Part shown: piece after piece, positions 53,489-63,378 of the stretch
Layout: the number at the start of each line of letters is the position of its first letter
How positions within the stretch are numbered: the stretch's first letter is position 1
Source of the DNA: Pseudomonadota bacterium
GTDB taxonomy: Bacteria > Pseudomonadota > Gammaproteobacteria > Xanthomonadales > Xanthomonadaceae
Assembly: GCA_018240435.1 (NCBI GenBank)
Contig: JAFEFT010000036.1
Location: 31,028 to 95,027, forward strand
Length of the DNA stretch: 64,000 bases
Reading direction: 5' to 3'
Translations under genes and position numbers: made by a program
Notes under the pieces: generated by a model
Databases searched by the model: none
What the model saw: only the letters and a program-made list of their open reading frames with translations
Told to the model about the DNA's origin: nothing

Positions 53489-54727
53489 TCAGCCGGTTCC
53501 GCCTGCCCTGCCCTCGCCGACCACCACGCGGTTGCGGCCGGATTGCTTGGCGCGATAAAGGGCGGCATCGGCGGCCTCGATCAAGGCCTGCGGGGTGCTT
53601 CCGTGCGCGGGGAAGATCGCCACGCCCAGCGAAGCGGTGACTCGATCGAGCTCCCGCTCGCCGTGGCTGAGCGCCAGCGTGCGGATGTTTTCGAGCAGGT
53701 CGTTGGCCAGCCGTTGGGCGGTGTCGAGTGCGGTGTCGGGCAGCAGCACGGTGAACTCCTCGCCGCCGAAGCGACAGGCAACGTCGCTGCGCCGGAAGCG
53801 CGCCTCGATCGTGCGCGCCACCTGCTGCAAGACCAGATCGCCCGCCTGGTGACCGAAGGTATCGTTGAATTTCTTGAAGTGATCCACGTCGATCATCAAC
53901 ACCGCGAACGACGCATGCGTACGCCGACTATGCGCGATCTCGCGCGCCAGCACTTCCTGCAGATAGCGGCGGTTGTACAGGCCGGTCAGCGGGTCGCGGA
54001 TGGATTGCTGCAACAGCGCCTCGCGCAGTTGCACGTTGGCGATCGCCAGCGCCACCTGCTCGGCCATCGCCACCGCCAGCCCGTATCGACGCTCGGCCTC
54101 GGCGCGGCCTTGCTCGCGCAGGTGCTCGATGGTCAGCACGCCGAAGGTCTTGCCCTGCGCGGTCAGCGGCAGGCAGACATGAGGATGCACGGCCCCGCCA
54201 TCCGTGGCCAGATGGGCGCAGACCAGTGCCTCGGATGGGCGATCGACGCGGTAGGGGCGGCTGCGGCGCAGGGCCCAGCAGTCGTCGTCGGAGAAATGCG
54301 CGGACACCGGCGCAGTACCGCCCCAGACCGCCTGCTGGCTCCAGGCCCTGCCTGCGGGGTCGCGCAGATACACCCTGCCGGCACTGCCAGCGAACAGGCG
54401 CGGGCCGAATTCGCTGATCCGGGCCAATGCCTCGACCGCGGTCGATGATGCTTGCAGGAAGCCGGTCAGCTCGCCCAGCTGGGTGATCTGCCGGTTGAGT
54501 TGCTCCACTTCCCGCAGGCCGCCCTCCAGTTGCTGCTTGGCCTCGAGCAGGGCAAGCTCGCTGCGCTTGCGCTCGCTGATGTCGGAGGCAACCCAGATCG
54601 AACCCTGTTCGACATGCGCCGGGTCGAGCGCCCGGCAACGATAGGATGCCCAGAAGCGCTCGCCGTTCTTGCGGCGCAGCTCGATCTCGCCCTCGGCGAC
54701 GGCGCCGGCCTCGATCAGCGGGCGCAC
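53489..54727 (-). CDS. Diguanylate cyclase half of a split sensor
   Basis: About 412 residues in the same frame as the next entry, beginning right after an in-frame amber codon (54731-54733); GTG 54727 is the nearest start. It holds the end of a PAS domain (LRRKNGERFWASYRCRALD), a coiled coil, a GAF domain (about 100-250) and a GGDEF domain. The active site is RFGGEEF and an inhibitory RxxD site (RRSD) lies five residues before it. It should make cyclic di-GMP, if translated. Length and domains show it to be the natural C-terminus of the 54.7-58.0 kb gene. Confidence 0.85.
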   Translation of the reverse strand: MRPLIEAGAVAEGEIELRRKNGERFWASYRCRALDPAHVEQGSIWVASDISERKRSELALLEAKQQLEGGLREVEQLNRQITQLGELTGFLQASSTAVEALARISEFGPRLFAGSAGRVYLRDPAGRAWSQQAVWGGTAPVSAHFSDDDCWALRRSRPYRVDRPSEALVCAHLATDGGAVHPHVCLPLTAQGKTFGVLTIEHLREQGRAEAERRYGLAVAMAEQVALAIANVQLREALLQQSIRDPLTGLYNRRYLQEVLAREIAHSRRTHASFAVLMIDVDHFKKFNDTFGHQAGDLVLQQVARTIEARFRRSDVACRFGGEEFTVLLPDTALDTAQRLANDLLENIRTLALSHGERELDRVTASLGVAIFPAHGSTPQALIEAADAALYRAKQSGRNRVVVGEGRAGGTG

Positions 54728-54730
54728 TGC

Positions 54731-57700
54731 CTACCCATGCGCCATCCACGCCGCATCGTCGAGCGCGTACACGCGCGTGGACTGCCCGATCAGCTCACCC
54801 GGCGCGTAGCCGAGCATTTCCTCCATCGTGCGGTTGCAGCGATGCACGGCGCGATCCTTGACGATGAAGATCGCCGCTGCCGCGTTCTCGTAGATCGCCT
54901 GCTGCTCGCGCAGCAGTGATTGCAGCGAGGCATCGGCATCGGCGAGGTGACGGTAGGCGCTGGCGTTGTCCAGCGCGATCGCGCCGTAAGCGCACAAGGT
55001 GCGGAACACCAGCCGTTCGCGGTCGCCGTAGGCGTGCCGGCGCGCGCACTGCACGGTCATCACGCCGAGCAGGCGATCGCCGGCCAGCAAGGGTGCGAAC
55101 AACGCGCTCAAGGTGATCAGGGTACCGGCGACGTGGCTGGGGTCGGACTCGTCATCGGCCTGGTCGAGCGAAAGCTCGCAACGATCGCGCGCGCAGCGCG
55201 CGGCATGCTTGCTGGCATCGGCGATGGCGATACGCTCGATCGGCAGTTCGCGCCCGCCCTCGATCGACAGCACCGACGCCAGCGTGTCGCCGTCGAGGCG
55301 ATAAAGGGTGAAGCTGTCGGTGGGCAGCAGCTCATGCACGTGCCGGTGCAAGGCGTCGCAGATCGCCGCCTCGTCGAGCTTGGCGGTCACCTCGCGGCCG
55401 ATTTCGCCCAACACCGACAAGGTGGCATGCGATCGTTCGATGGCTTCCTTCTGCTGCACCACTTCGGCGGTGCGGCTGCGCACCTGGGCTTCCAGCTGCA
55501 GGCGCGCCCGCGTCGACCCGCGTTCGCGAATGCGGATGACCGCATACAGGCCGGCCAGCAGGGCGATGCCAGCCAGCATCCGAAACCACCACGTCGCCCA
55601 GTACGGCGGAGCGATGGTGATGACGAGACTGGCACCGGCATCGTTCCAGACGCCATCCTTGTTGGCTGCCTTCACCCGGAAGGTGTACTGGCCCGGATCG
55701 AGGTTGGTATAGGTCACGAACCGCCGCGCCGCGTCGGTGCTGATCCAGCCCTTGTCGAAACCGACCAGCTGGTAGGCGTAGCGGTTGCGCGCCGGATCGG
55801 CGTAATGCAGGGCCGCGAACTCGATCGAGAACACCGACTGCGCCGGCGCCAGCTTCAGGCTCCGGGCGGTTTCGATCGGGCCGTCGATCTGCACGCCGGG
55901 CGGCGGCTGCCAAGGGTCGACGTTGCGGTTGAACAATTGCAGGCCGGTGATCACCACCTGCGGCGGCACCGGATTGTCGTGGATGGCGTCGGCGCGGAAG
56001 GCGGTGAGCCCGGCATTGCCGCCGAAATAGAACGTGCCATCGGCACCGGCGAGCGCCGATCCGATGTAGTAGCTGCCGTCGATCAGGCCATCGCGGGCGC
56101 CGTAGTTGCGAAAGCGGCCGGAAGCCGGATCGAAGCGGCTGATGCCGGCGGTCGAACTGATCCACAGGCGGCCATCGCGATCTTCGACAATGGCGCCGAT
56201 GGCGTCGGCCGGCAGGCCATCGGCCTGCGTGTAGCCGCGGAAATGCAAGCTGTCGCCGGCGACGTGGTCGAGACGATCCAGACCACCGGAAGTGCCAACC
56301 CACAAGTGCCCGGCGCGATCTTCATACAGGTAGGTGATACGGTCATGCACCAGGCTGTCGGCATTGCTAGGATCATGGCGAAAATGGGCGAAGCCGCGAC
56401 CATCGGCCGCGAGCCGGTCCAGGCCGACATCGGTACCTACCCACAAGGTGCCGGATCGATCTTCCAGCAAGGCCCACGCGGTGTTCTGCGCAAGGCTGGC
56501 CGGGTCGCGCGGATCGTGGCGGTAGGCGCGGCTGGCGCCGGTCGCCGGATCGTAGCGATACACACCGGCCTCGGTGCCGATCCACAGCCCGCCGGCGCGA
56601 CGCGGCACGATCTGGCGGATCTTGCGCGCCGCCGGATCGGCGTCATCGAGAGGACGGAGCACGAAACGATCGCTGCCCGGCTCCAGCGTGGCCAGGCCGG
56701 CATCGGTGCCCACCCATAACCGGCCATCGCCATCGACATGGACGGCGCGCACGAAATCGCTGGGCAGGCTGCCGGCATCGCCCGCGCGATGCCGGTAGCC
56801 GAGCACGGCATCGCTGCCGCGATCCATCCGCAGCAGGCCACCGCCGACGGTGCCCAGCCAGATGCGCCCGGCGCGATCGGCCGCGATCGCGTAGATCTTG
56901 TCACCGGCATTGCTGCCGCTTGCGCCACCGAGGCCGGCAAAGCGTTCGAAGCCGCCGCTGGCCAGATCGATGGTGCTGATGCCGGCGGTGTGGGTGCCGA
57001 TCCACAAGGTTCCGGTGCGATCCTGGAACAGCGCGTCGATGTTGTCGTCGGCCAGGCTGTGACGATCGACGGCCTCGTGGCGATAGGTGAGAAAACGCCG
57101 ATTGCGGTCGCTTCCGCGCAGCACCCCGGAGGCGGCCGTGCCCACCCACAGCACGCCATCGCGATCGGCGAGGATCGCCTTGACCAGATCGGCAGGCACA
57201 CCCTCGGCGCCGGCGAAGACATGCACGCCGACACGATCACCGGCCAGCGTCCGCAAGCCGTCGGCGGCGCCGATCCACAACGTGTCGGCATCGTCGACAT
57301 GCAGGGCGGTGACCGCCACCGGCGGCGCGGCGGCACCCGCGCTCGCCAGCGCGACATGTTCGAAACCGCGGCCATCGCTGCGCAGTCGATCCAGGCCGGA
57401 TGCGGTGCCGACCCAGAGCACGCCGCGTCGATCCAGCGCCAGCGCCCGTACCGAATCGCTGGCCAGACTGGCGGCGTCGGCCGCGTCGTGATGCCATGCC
57501 GAAAACCGGCCGGTGCCGGTGTCGAGGCGCTCCAGGCCATCCTCGGTGGCGATCCACAGCACGCGGCTGTCGGCATCGGCGGCGAGGGTGGCGTGGATCT
57601 GCTGGTCGCCAAACCCCCGCCGCGCCGAATCCGGCGGTGCGTAGCGCCGAAACACGCCACGCCGGGTATTCAGGCGCAGCACGCCGCCACTGCGGGTGCC

Positions 57701-58021
57701 CACCCACAGCCCGCCGTCGGCAGCCTCGTGCAGGACGGTGACGTAATTGTCCGACAGCGACGAGGCATCATCGGGGCGGTTGCGATAGACCACCGAGCCG
57801 TAGCCGTCGAAGCGGGCCAGGCCGGCCTGCGAGCCGATCCAGACGAAGCCCTGGCGATCCTGCACGATGGCGGTGGCCGACTCCTGCGCCAGCCCCTGTT
57901 CGACCCCCAGATGCTCGAAGCGCAGCATCCGCGGTGGTGCGGCCATCGCGACCGCTCCGGCCAGAGCCAGCCAGATCGCCAGCAGCCACGCACCACTTCG
58001 GATTGCGCAACGCCACGCCAT
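54731..58021 (-). CDS. Two-component-regulator-propeller sensor, N-terminal part (amber-truncated)
   Basis: A 1096-residue exported sensor. The start at 58019-58021 gives a signal peptide (AWLLAIWLALAGAVAMA), with ggggagg as ribosome site. Then come 12-14 Reg_prop beta-propeller repeats (GFVWIGSQAGLARFDGYG and similar), a Y_Y_Y domain (YAYQLVGFDKGWI), a membrane helix (FRMLAGIALLAGLYAVI), a GAF domain and the first half of a PAS domain ending at WMAHG. The TAG stop follows immediately and homology continues in frame. The intact protein would be near 1510 residues. It is a nonsense mutation, or possibly a readthrough site. Confidence 0.88.
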   Translation of the reverse strand: MAWRCAIRSGAWLLAIWLALAGAVAMAAPPRMLRFEHLGVEQGLAQESATAIVQDRQGFVWIGSQAGLARFDGYGSVVYRNRPDDASSLSDNYVTVLHEAADGGLWVGTRSGGVLRLNTRRGVFRRYAPPDSARRGFGDQQIHATLAADADSRVLWIATEDGLERLDTGTGRFSAWHHDAADAASLASDSVRALALDRRGVLWVGTASGLDRLRSDGRGFEHVALASAGAAAPPVAVTALHVDDADTLWIGAADGLRTLAGDRVGVHVFAGAEGVPADLVKAILADRDGVLWVGTAASGVLRGSDRNRRFLTYRHEAVDRHSLADDNIDALFQDRTGTLWIGTHTAGISTIDLASGGFERFAGLGGASGSNAGDKIYAIAADRAGRIWLGTVGGGLLRMDRGSDAVLGYRHRAGDAGSLPSDFVRAVHVDGDGRLWVGTDAGLATLEPGSDRFVLRPLDDADPAARKIRQIVPRRAGGLWIGTEAGVYRYDPATGASRAYRHDPRDPASLAQNTAWALLEDRSGTLWVGTDVGLDRLAADGRGFAHFRHDPSNADSLVHDRITYLYEDRAGHLWVGTSGGLDRLDHVAGDSLHFRGYTQADGLPADAIGAIVEDRDGRLWISSTAGISRFDPASGRFRNYGARDGLIDGSYYIGSALAGADGTFYFGGNAGLTAFRADAIHDNPVPPQVVITGLQLFNRNVDPWQPPPGVQIDGPIETARSLKLAPAQSVFSIEFAALHYADPARNRYAYQLVGFDKGWISTDAARRFVTYTNLDPGQYTFRVKAANKDGVWNDAGASLVITIAPPYWATWWFRMLAGIALLAGLYAVIRIRERGSTRARLQLEAQVRSRTAEVVQQKEAIERSHATLSVLGEIGREVTAKLDEAAICDALHRHVHELLPTDSFTLYRLDGDTLASVLSIEGGRELPIERIAIADASKHAARCARDRCELSLDQADDESDPSHVAGTLITLSALFAPLLAGDRLLGVMTVQCARRHAYGDRERLVFRTLCAYGAIALDNASAYRHLADADASLQSLLREQQAIYENAAAAIFIVKDRAVHRCNRTMEEMLGYAPGELIGQSTRVYALDDAAWMAHG

Positions 58022-58268
58022 GCCGCCACCCTCCCCGACGCCAAGCTGCACTTCCCGCCGCGCATCCTCGCACGGCGGCGCCGGCGATGGCAGCGCCGGC
58101 GCGCGGCCGCCGCCGGCCCAACCCGGATCGCGCCGAAATCCCACCGCCCTTCACGTTTCGTCCATGTGGATTGCGCCATCCTGCGCGACGCCGCCGACGC
58201 CGCCAGCCTCCGCATGCAGGCCGACTCGTGGCATCCTCGCAGGTGCCCACGCGGCATGAAGGCCAGCC

Positions 58269-60275
58269 ATGAACGACGCCGTTCCGTCCGACCGAACCGC
58301 CGAGCGCCTCGCCCGCCTCGAAGAAGTGCAGTCGGTGGTGCTCGACATCAGCCACCGCGCCGCCCGCTGCCACGACCTGCATGATTTCTTCACCGCCGTG
58401 CATGCGGCGCTGGCGCGCATCATGCGCGTGGACAATTTCTACATCGCCCTGTACGAAGCCGCCGCGCATGGCGTGCGCTACGTCTATTACGCCGACGAGA
58501 AGGATCCGCCACCCGACCCCTCCCGCCACTTTCCGCTGCGCAGCGAACACGATTCGGCCACCGCGATGGTGGTGATTCGCGGTGAGCCGCAAGTGTTCAC
58601 CGCCGAACAATGGGCCAGCCGTCGCGCCAAGGGCGCGCGCTGGGGCGTCGGCACGCGGCCGCAGCACTGGGTCGGGATGCCGTTGATCGGCAACGACGGC
58701 GGCGTGTTCGGGGCGATGGTGATGCAAAGCTACGCGCGCGGCTTCCGCTACGGCGAAGAGGACATCGCCCTGTTCGGGCTGATGTCCGAACACGTCGCCG
58801 ACGCCGTCGAGCGCGTGCAGTTTGCCGCCCGCCTGGAGCAGGCCATCGCCGAGCGCACGCGCAGCCTCGAACGCGAAGTCGCCGAGCGTCGCCGCGCCGA
58901 ACAGATGCAGCGCACGCTGTACGAGATTTCCGCGCTGACGGTGAAGGACATCGATCTGGCGTCGTTCTACCCGGAGGTCCATCGCATCCTCGGCGGGCTG
59001 CTGTATGCCCGCGATTTCGCGGTGATGATCTATTGCAACGACGAGCACGACCTCGTCAGCTTCCCCTATTTCAGCGACGACTTCGCCAAGGATCTGCCGA
59101 AGAACCAGCGCCGTCCCGCCGGCCACGGCCTGACCGGCTTCGTGCTGCGCACCCGCATGCCGCAGCGCATCGATCAGCAGCGCTTCCAGGCGCTGCTCGA
59201 ATCGGGCGTCGTCCATCACGTGCTCGGCCGCACCGACTTCACCTCGTGGATCGGCGCGCCGATGATCCATCAGGGCAAGGTACTGGGCGTGCTGATGCTC
59301 ACCAGTTACGCCGCCGACATCCTCTACGACGACGACGACCTCGCCTTGCTGACCTTCGTCGCCGAGCACATCGCCGCGGCGCTGGCCCGACGCCAGGCCG
59401 ACGACGCCCTGCGCGCCGCGCACGCCAACCTCGCCACCGGCAACCTGGCACTGCAGGAAAAAAATCGCGAGCTGGAAATGACCCTGATGCACCTGGGCAT
59501 GGCGCAGAACGAACTGGTGCGGCAGGAAAAGCTGGCCTCGCTGGGCGCGCTGGTGGCCGGCATCGCCCACGAGGTGAACACGCCGCTGGGCATCTGCACG
59601 ACCGCGGTGAGCCTGCTGATGGAAGAATCCCGGCGCCTGCGCGAATCGTTCACCGCCGAGCAGCTGGCCTGGCCGAACGTGCGCGCGTTCTTCGATTCGT
59701 GCGACGAGTTGCTGGCCGTGCTCAGCAGCAACACCTTGCGCGCCAGCGGACTGATCCGCAGCTTCAAGCAGGTCGCGGTCGACCAGTCCTCCGAGCAGGT
59801 GCGCGAGATCGCGATGGCCGAGTACATCGAGGACACCCTGCGTTCGATCCGCCCGAAGTTCAAGCGCACCGGCCATACCATCGAGGTGGACTGCGATCCG
59901 GCGCTGCGCCTGCGCAGCATTCCCGGCGCGCTCTCGCAGGTGCTCACCAACCTCGTGCTCAACTCGATCACCCACGCTTTCGAGCACACCGACCATGGCC
60001 GCATCACGATCGCCGTCGGCCGCGCCGGCGCCGACGTCACGATCGACTATCGCGACGACGGCATCGGCCTGTCGGCGCCGGCGCTGCGACGCTTGTTCGA
60101 ACCCTTCTACACCACCAAGCGCGATCGCGGCGGCAGCGGGCTGGGCACCAACATCGTCTACAACCTCGTCACCGGCAAGCTCGGCGGCTCGATCAGCGTC
60201 CATTCGCAACCGGGCAAGGGGCTGCATTACGCCATCCGCCTGCCGGCCGAGCCGCCCGAGGCGAGCCACGCCTGA
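58269..60275 (+). CDS. Soluble histidine kinase with two GAF domains
   Basis: A 668-residue cytoplasmic kinase. GAF domain 1 covers about 20-200, a coiled coil (about 200-240) follows, then GAF domain 2 (about 240-400). The histidine-kinase core has the H box AGIAHEVNTPLG, the N box NLVLNSITHAF, the G1 box DDGIGL, the F box FEPFYTT and the G2 box GGSGLGTNIVYNLV. No membrane segment and no receiver domain are visible, and no response regulator is adjacent. It is divergent from the large sensor (247-bp gap), so the two signalling genes may respond together. Confidence 0.93.
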   Translation: MNDAVPSDRTAERLARLEEVQSVVLDISHRAARCHDLHDFFTAVHAALARIMRVDNFYIALYEAAAHGVRYVYYADEKDPPPDPSRHFPLRSEHDSATAMVVIRGEPQVFTAEQWASRRAKGARWGVGTRPQHWVGMPLIGNDGGVFGAMVMQSYARGFRYGEEDIALFGLMSEHVADAVERVQFAARLEQAIAERTRSLEREVAERRRAEQMQRTLYEISALTVKDIDLASFYPEVHRILGGLLYARDFAVMIYCNDEHDLVSFPYFSDDFAKDLPKNQRRPAGHGLTGFVLRTRMPQRIDQQRFQALLESGVVHHVLGRTDFTSWIGAPMIHQGKVLGVLMLTSYAADILYDDDDLALLTFVAEHIAAALARRQADDALRAAHANLATGNLALQEKNRELEMTLMHLGMAQNELVRQEKLASLGALVAGIAHEVNTPLGICTTAVSLLMEESRRLRESFTAEQLAWPNVRAFFDSCDELLAVLSSNTLRASGLIRSFKQVAVDQSSEQVREIAMAEYIEDTLRSIRPKFKRTGHTIEVDCDPALRLRSIPGALSQVLTNLVLNSITHAFEHTDHGRITIAVGRAGADVTIDYRDDGIGLSAPALRRLFEPFYTTKRDRGGSGLGTNIVYNLVTGKLGGSISVHSQPGKGLHYAIRLPAEPPEASHA

Positions 60276-60393
60276 CCATCCGCAATCCCGCCGCGATGGC
60301 GCGACCGGGAATTCGTCCCGGCGGCGTCCCGCGCGGCGACCGTTGCCCGCTACACTGTGCGTCCGCTCGCCGCAGGGCGACATCGAGTTCGCC

Positions 60394-62544
60394 ATGAGCA
60401 CCCCCATGCCGCCCGCGCCATTGCGATTTGCCGACCTTCACCTGCCCGAGCCTCTGCTGCGTGCGCTCGCCGACGTCGGCTATGAATCGCCCTCGCCGAT
60501 CCAGAGCGCGACCTTGCCGCCGTTGCTCGCCGGTCGCGACCTGATCGGGCAGGCGCAAACCGGCACCGGCAAGACCGCGGCCTTCGCGCTGCCGATCCTT
60601 GCCCGCATCGCCAGTGAAGGGGTCGTCGCCAGCGCGCGCGAACGTGCGCGCGGCCCGCGTGCGCTGGTGCTGGCACCGACGCGCGAGCTCGCCATCCAGG
60701 TCGCCGAGGCCTTCGTCCGCTACGCCGCCCACCTGCCCGGCTTCCATGTGCTGCCGATCTACGGCGGGCAAGGCTACGCACCGCAGTTGTCATCGCTGCG
60801 GCGCGGTGTCGACGTGGTGGTCGGCACGCCCGGCCGCGTGATCGATCATCTCGAACGCGGCACCCTCGATCTGTCGGCATTGCAATGTCTGGTGCTCGAC
60901 GAAGCCGACGAGATGTTGCGCATGGGCTTCATCGACGATGTCGAGACGGTGCTCAAGAAGATTCCCGAGCAGCGCCAGATCGCGTTGTTTTCGGCGACCA
61001 TGCCGACGCAGATCAAACGCATCGCCCAGACTTATCTGCGCGATCCGGTCGAGATCGCGATCAAGGCGAAAACCACTACCGCCGCCGGCATCCGCCAGCG
61101 TTACTGGCTGGTCAGCGGCGTCAACAAACTCGACGCGCTCACCCGCATCCTCGAAGCCGAGCCGTTCGCGGCGATGCTGGTGTTCGCACGCACCAAGCAG
61201 GCTACCGAGGAGTTGGCCAACAAGCTCGCCGCACGCGGGTTTTCGGCAGCGGCGATCCACGGCGACATCGCCCAGCCGCAGCGCGAACGCGCCATCGCCC
61301 AGTTGCGTGACGGCCAGATCGACATCCTCGTTGCCACCGACGTCGCCGCCCGCGGGCTCGATGTCGAGCGCATCAGCCATGTGCTCAATTACGACATTCC
61401 CTACGACACCGAAAGCTACGTCCATCGCATCGGCCGCACCGGCCGCGCCGGCCGCACCGGCGAGGCGATCGTGTTCGTCGCCCCGCGCGAACGCGGCATG
61501 TTGCGCGCGATCGAGCGCGCCACCCGGCAAACGATCGAGGCGATGACGCTGCCCAGCGTCGAGGCCGTCAACGACCGCCGGGTGGCGAAGTTCCTCGCCC
61601 GCATCGACGCCGCGCTGGCCGGCGACGGGCTGGCACCGTTCCGCGCCCTGGTCGAGCGTTATGAGCGTGAGCATGGCGTGGCCGCGATCGAAATCGCGGC
61701 GGCGCTGGCCAAGCTGGTGCAGGGCAAGCAGGCGCTGTTTCTGGATGCACCGGCGCAGGGCGCGCGGGCGGAATGGAAGAGCGCGATCGACGCCGGGGCG
61801 GCAGCGGCGGTCGCCGTCCGTGGTTCGACAGGCTCACCACGAACGGATTTCTCTGCGAACGCACCACGAATGGAGACTTCGGAACGGTCGTCTCGATCGG
61901 ATTTTCCGACAACCTCGGCACACGCTGACGCGGCGGAGGTTCCAGCCCGCGCCAACGCCGACTCCTTCCCCCGCGCGCGGGGGAAGGATGGGATGGGGGC
62001 GTCGGGCGCAGATTCCCTTCATGGTTCGACAGGCTCACCACGAACGGATTTCTCGACAGGCTCACCACGAACGGATTTTGCGACAGGCTCACCACGAACA
62101 GCGGCGCCGGCAGGCTCGATGCGAACGGATCATTCGCGAGGCGCGACGCGCAAACCCGCGCGCCGCCGCGACGAGCCGGAAGCCGGCATGGAAACCTTCC
62201 GCATCGAAGTCGGCCACGCCCACGGCGTGCAGCCCGGCAACATCGTCGGCGCCATCGCCAACGAGGCGGATCTGGAAAGCCGCTACATCGGGCGCATCGA
62301 CATACGCGACGGTTACAGTCTCGTTGATCTGCCGCAGGGGATGCCGCGCGAGCTGCTGGAGCTGCTCAAGCGTGTGCGCGTGGCCGGGCAGATGCTGCGC
62401 ATGCGCCGCTGGGATGGGTCGACCGATTCCGACGGCGCGGCGGATGCCGGATTTCAGGCGCCCGATCGCGCGCGCAAACACCGCGCCGCGGCACGCGCGC
62501 CGACCAGGCCGCATCGCAAGGGGCCGCCGCGCCATCGCGGCTGA
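60394..62544 (+). CDS. deaD: DEAD-box ATP-dependent RNA helicase (DeaD/CsdA type)
   Basis: A 716-residue helicase for ribosome assembly and RNA unwinding in the cold. All core motifs are seen: the Q motif region (FADLHLPEPLLRAL), AQTGTGKT, PTRELA, DEAD, SAT and HRIGRTGRAG. A C-terminal DbpA-like RNA-binding fold (about 600-690) and a basic tail follow. Between about residues 477 and 570 the linker is made of dispersed repeat DNA read in frame (GSTGSPRTDF repeated). This lengthens the protein by roughly 90 residues without breaking either domain. The ATG at 60394 is family-typical. Confidence 0.94.
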   Translation: MSTPMPPAPLRFADLHLPEPLLRALADVGYESPSPIQSATLPPLLAGRDLIGQAQTGTGKTAAFALPILARIASEGVVASARERARGPRALVLAPTRELAIQVAEAFVRYAAHLPGFHVLPIYGGQGYAPQLSSLRRGVDVVVGTPGRVIDHLERGTLDLSALQCLVLDEADEMLRMGFIDDVETVLKKIPEQRQIALFSATMPTQIKRIAQTYLRDPVEIAIKAKTTTAAGIRQRYWLVSGVNKLDALTRILEAEPFAAMLVFARTKQATEELANKLAARGFSAAAIHGDIAQPQRERAIAQLRDGQIDILVATDVAARGLDVERISHVLNYDIPYDTESYVHRIGRTGRAGRTGEAIVFVAPRERGMLRAIERATRQTIEAMTLPSVEAVNDRRVAKFLARIDAALAGDGLAPFRALVERYEREHGVAAIEIAAALAKLVQGKQALFLDAPAQGARAEWKSAIDAGAAAAVAVRGSTGSPRTDFSANAPRMETSERSSRSDFPTTSAHADAAEVPARANADSFPRARGKDGMGASGADSLHGSTGSPRTDFSTGSPRTDFATGSPRTAAPAGSMRTDHSRGATRKPARRRDEPEAGMETFRIEVGHAHGVQPGNIVGAIANEADLESRYIGRIDIRDGYSLVDLPQGMPRELLELLKRVRVAGQMLRMRRWDGSTDSDGAADAGFQAPDRARKHRAAARAPTRPHRKGPPRHRG
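61822..62103. repeat. Dispersed repeats inserted in the deaD linker
   Basis: Four near-identical copies of the dispersed repeat containing cgacaggctcaccacgaac, at 61822-61850, 62023-62051, 62053-62079 and 62081-62100. A degenerate fifth copy follows. The hairpin ccttcccccgcg/cgcgggggaagg lies at 61964-61987. All stay in the deaD frame. Confidence 0.85.
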
Positions 62545-62573
62545 ACACGATCAGTCCCGCGCATCGACGAAAC

Positions 62574-63188
62574 TCAGCTCAGCAGGGCCGACAGCGAATC
62601 CGGATGGATGTGCCAACCCAGCAGGCCCGCCAGGCCCATGACGACGCCGAAGCCGGTGGGTAGCAGCGCGATCCAGAACAACCAGCGCTTGTGCGTCAAG
62701 GCGGTCATGGCCAGCATCGAAATGGCGATCGCGAGCAGCGCGTCGGACAGGTCGAACTGATCGTCGCGATAATTGAGCGCATCGTATTGCTGCGCGTCGG
62801 CCTGCGCCTGCGCGAGGATCTGCTTCTTCTTGCTGTTTTGTTCCTTCGCCAGTGCTTCGTACTTGCCGATCGTGGCGGCGATCGCCGCTTGCTGCGACGG
62901 CAGCGCCGCCGCTTGCTGCACACCCAGTTGTGCCAGCGTGGCGCGAGCGATTTCCTCACGCAGATTGCGCGCCTGGTAAAAACCCCAGTCGTCGATCCGG
63001 CTCGCCTGCGCCTGCTGCATCGCCTGGCAGATGTTGTCGTCCTTGATCTTGCAGACCGCCATGAAGGTCGCCAGCAAGGCGACCGTGATCGCCACCCATG
63101 CATTCAACCGAGCGACGGCAGCGCCATCGCCGCCGCCTGACTGCTCTTGCTGCGACTGCTCTACCGTCTGCATCGCGTCGATGTCCAT
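62574..63188 (-). CDS. DUF4337 membrane protein
   Basis: A 204-residue protein with a Gly/Gln-rich N-terminus, one membrane helix (WVAITVALLATFMAVCKI), a long alpha-helical section (about 60-140) and two C-terminal spans (ALLAIAISMLAMTAL and LFWIALLPTGFGVVMGL). It matches DUF4337, a family of unknown function. The ATG at 63186-63188 has ggag 7 bases upstream; the GTG at 63200 is less likely. Confidence 0.85.
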   Translation of the reverse strand: MDIDAMQTVEQSQQEQSGGGDGAAVARLNAWVAITVALLATFMAVCKIKDDNICQAMQQAQASRIDDWGFYQARNLREEIARATLAQLGVQQAAALPSQQAAIAATIGKYEALAKEQNSKKKQILAQAQADAQQYDALNYRDDQFDLSDALLAIAISMLAMTALTHKRWLFWIALLPTGFGVVMGLAGLLGWHIHPDSLSALLS

Positions 63189-63378
63189 CGCCGACTCCAC
63201 TTGAGGAAAGCAGGCGATGCTAACGGCTGATCGTTATGGCCGGCTGCACACGCCCCGATCTTCGACCTGCCAGGCGCAGCGCCGCCGCCCGCGAACGGCG
63301 GCACGACCGAAAGATGCGGGCACCGGCGGCAACGCGCCGGCGCCCGTCTGGCCGTGGCTCGCCGGGCGATCGCAGCCT

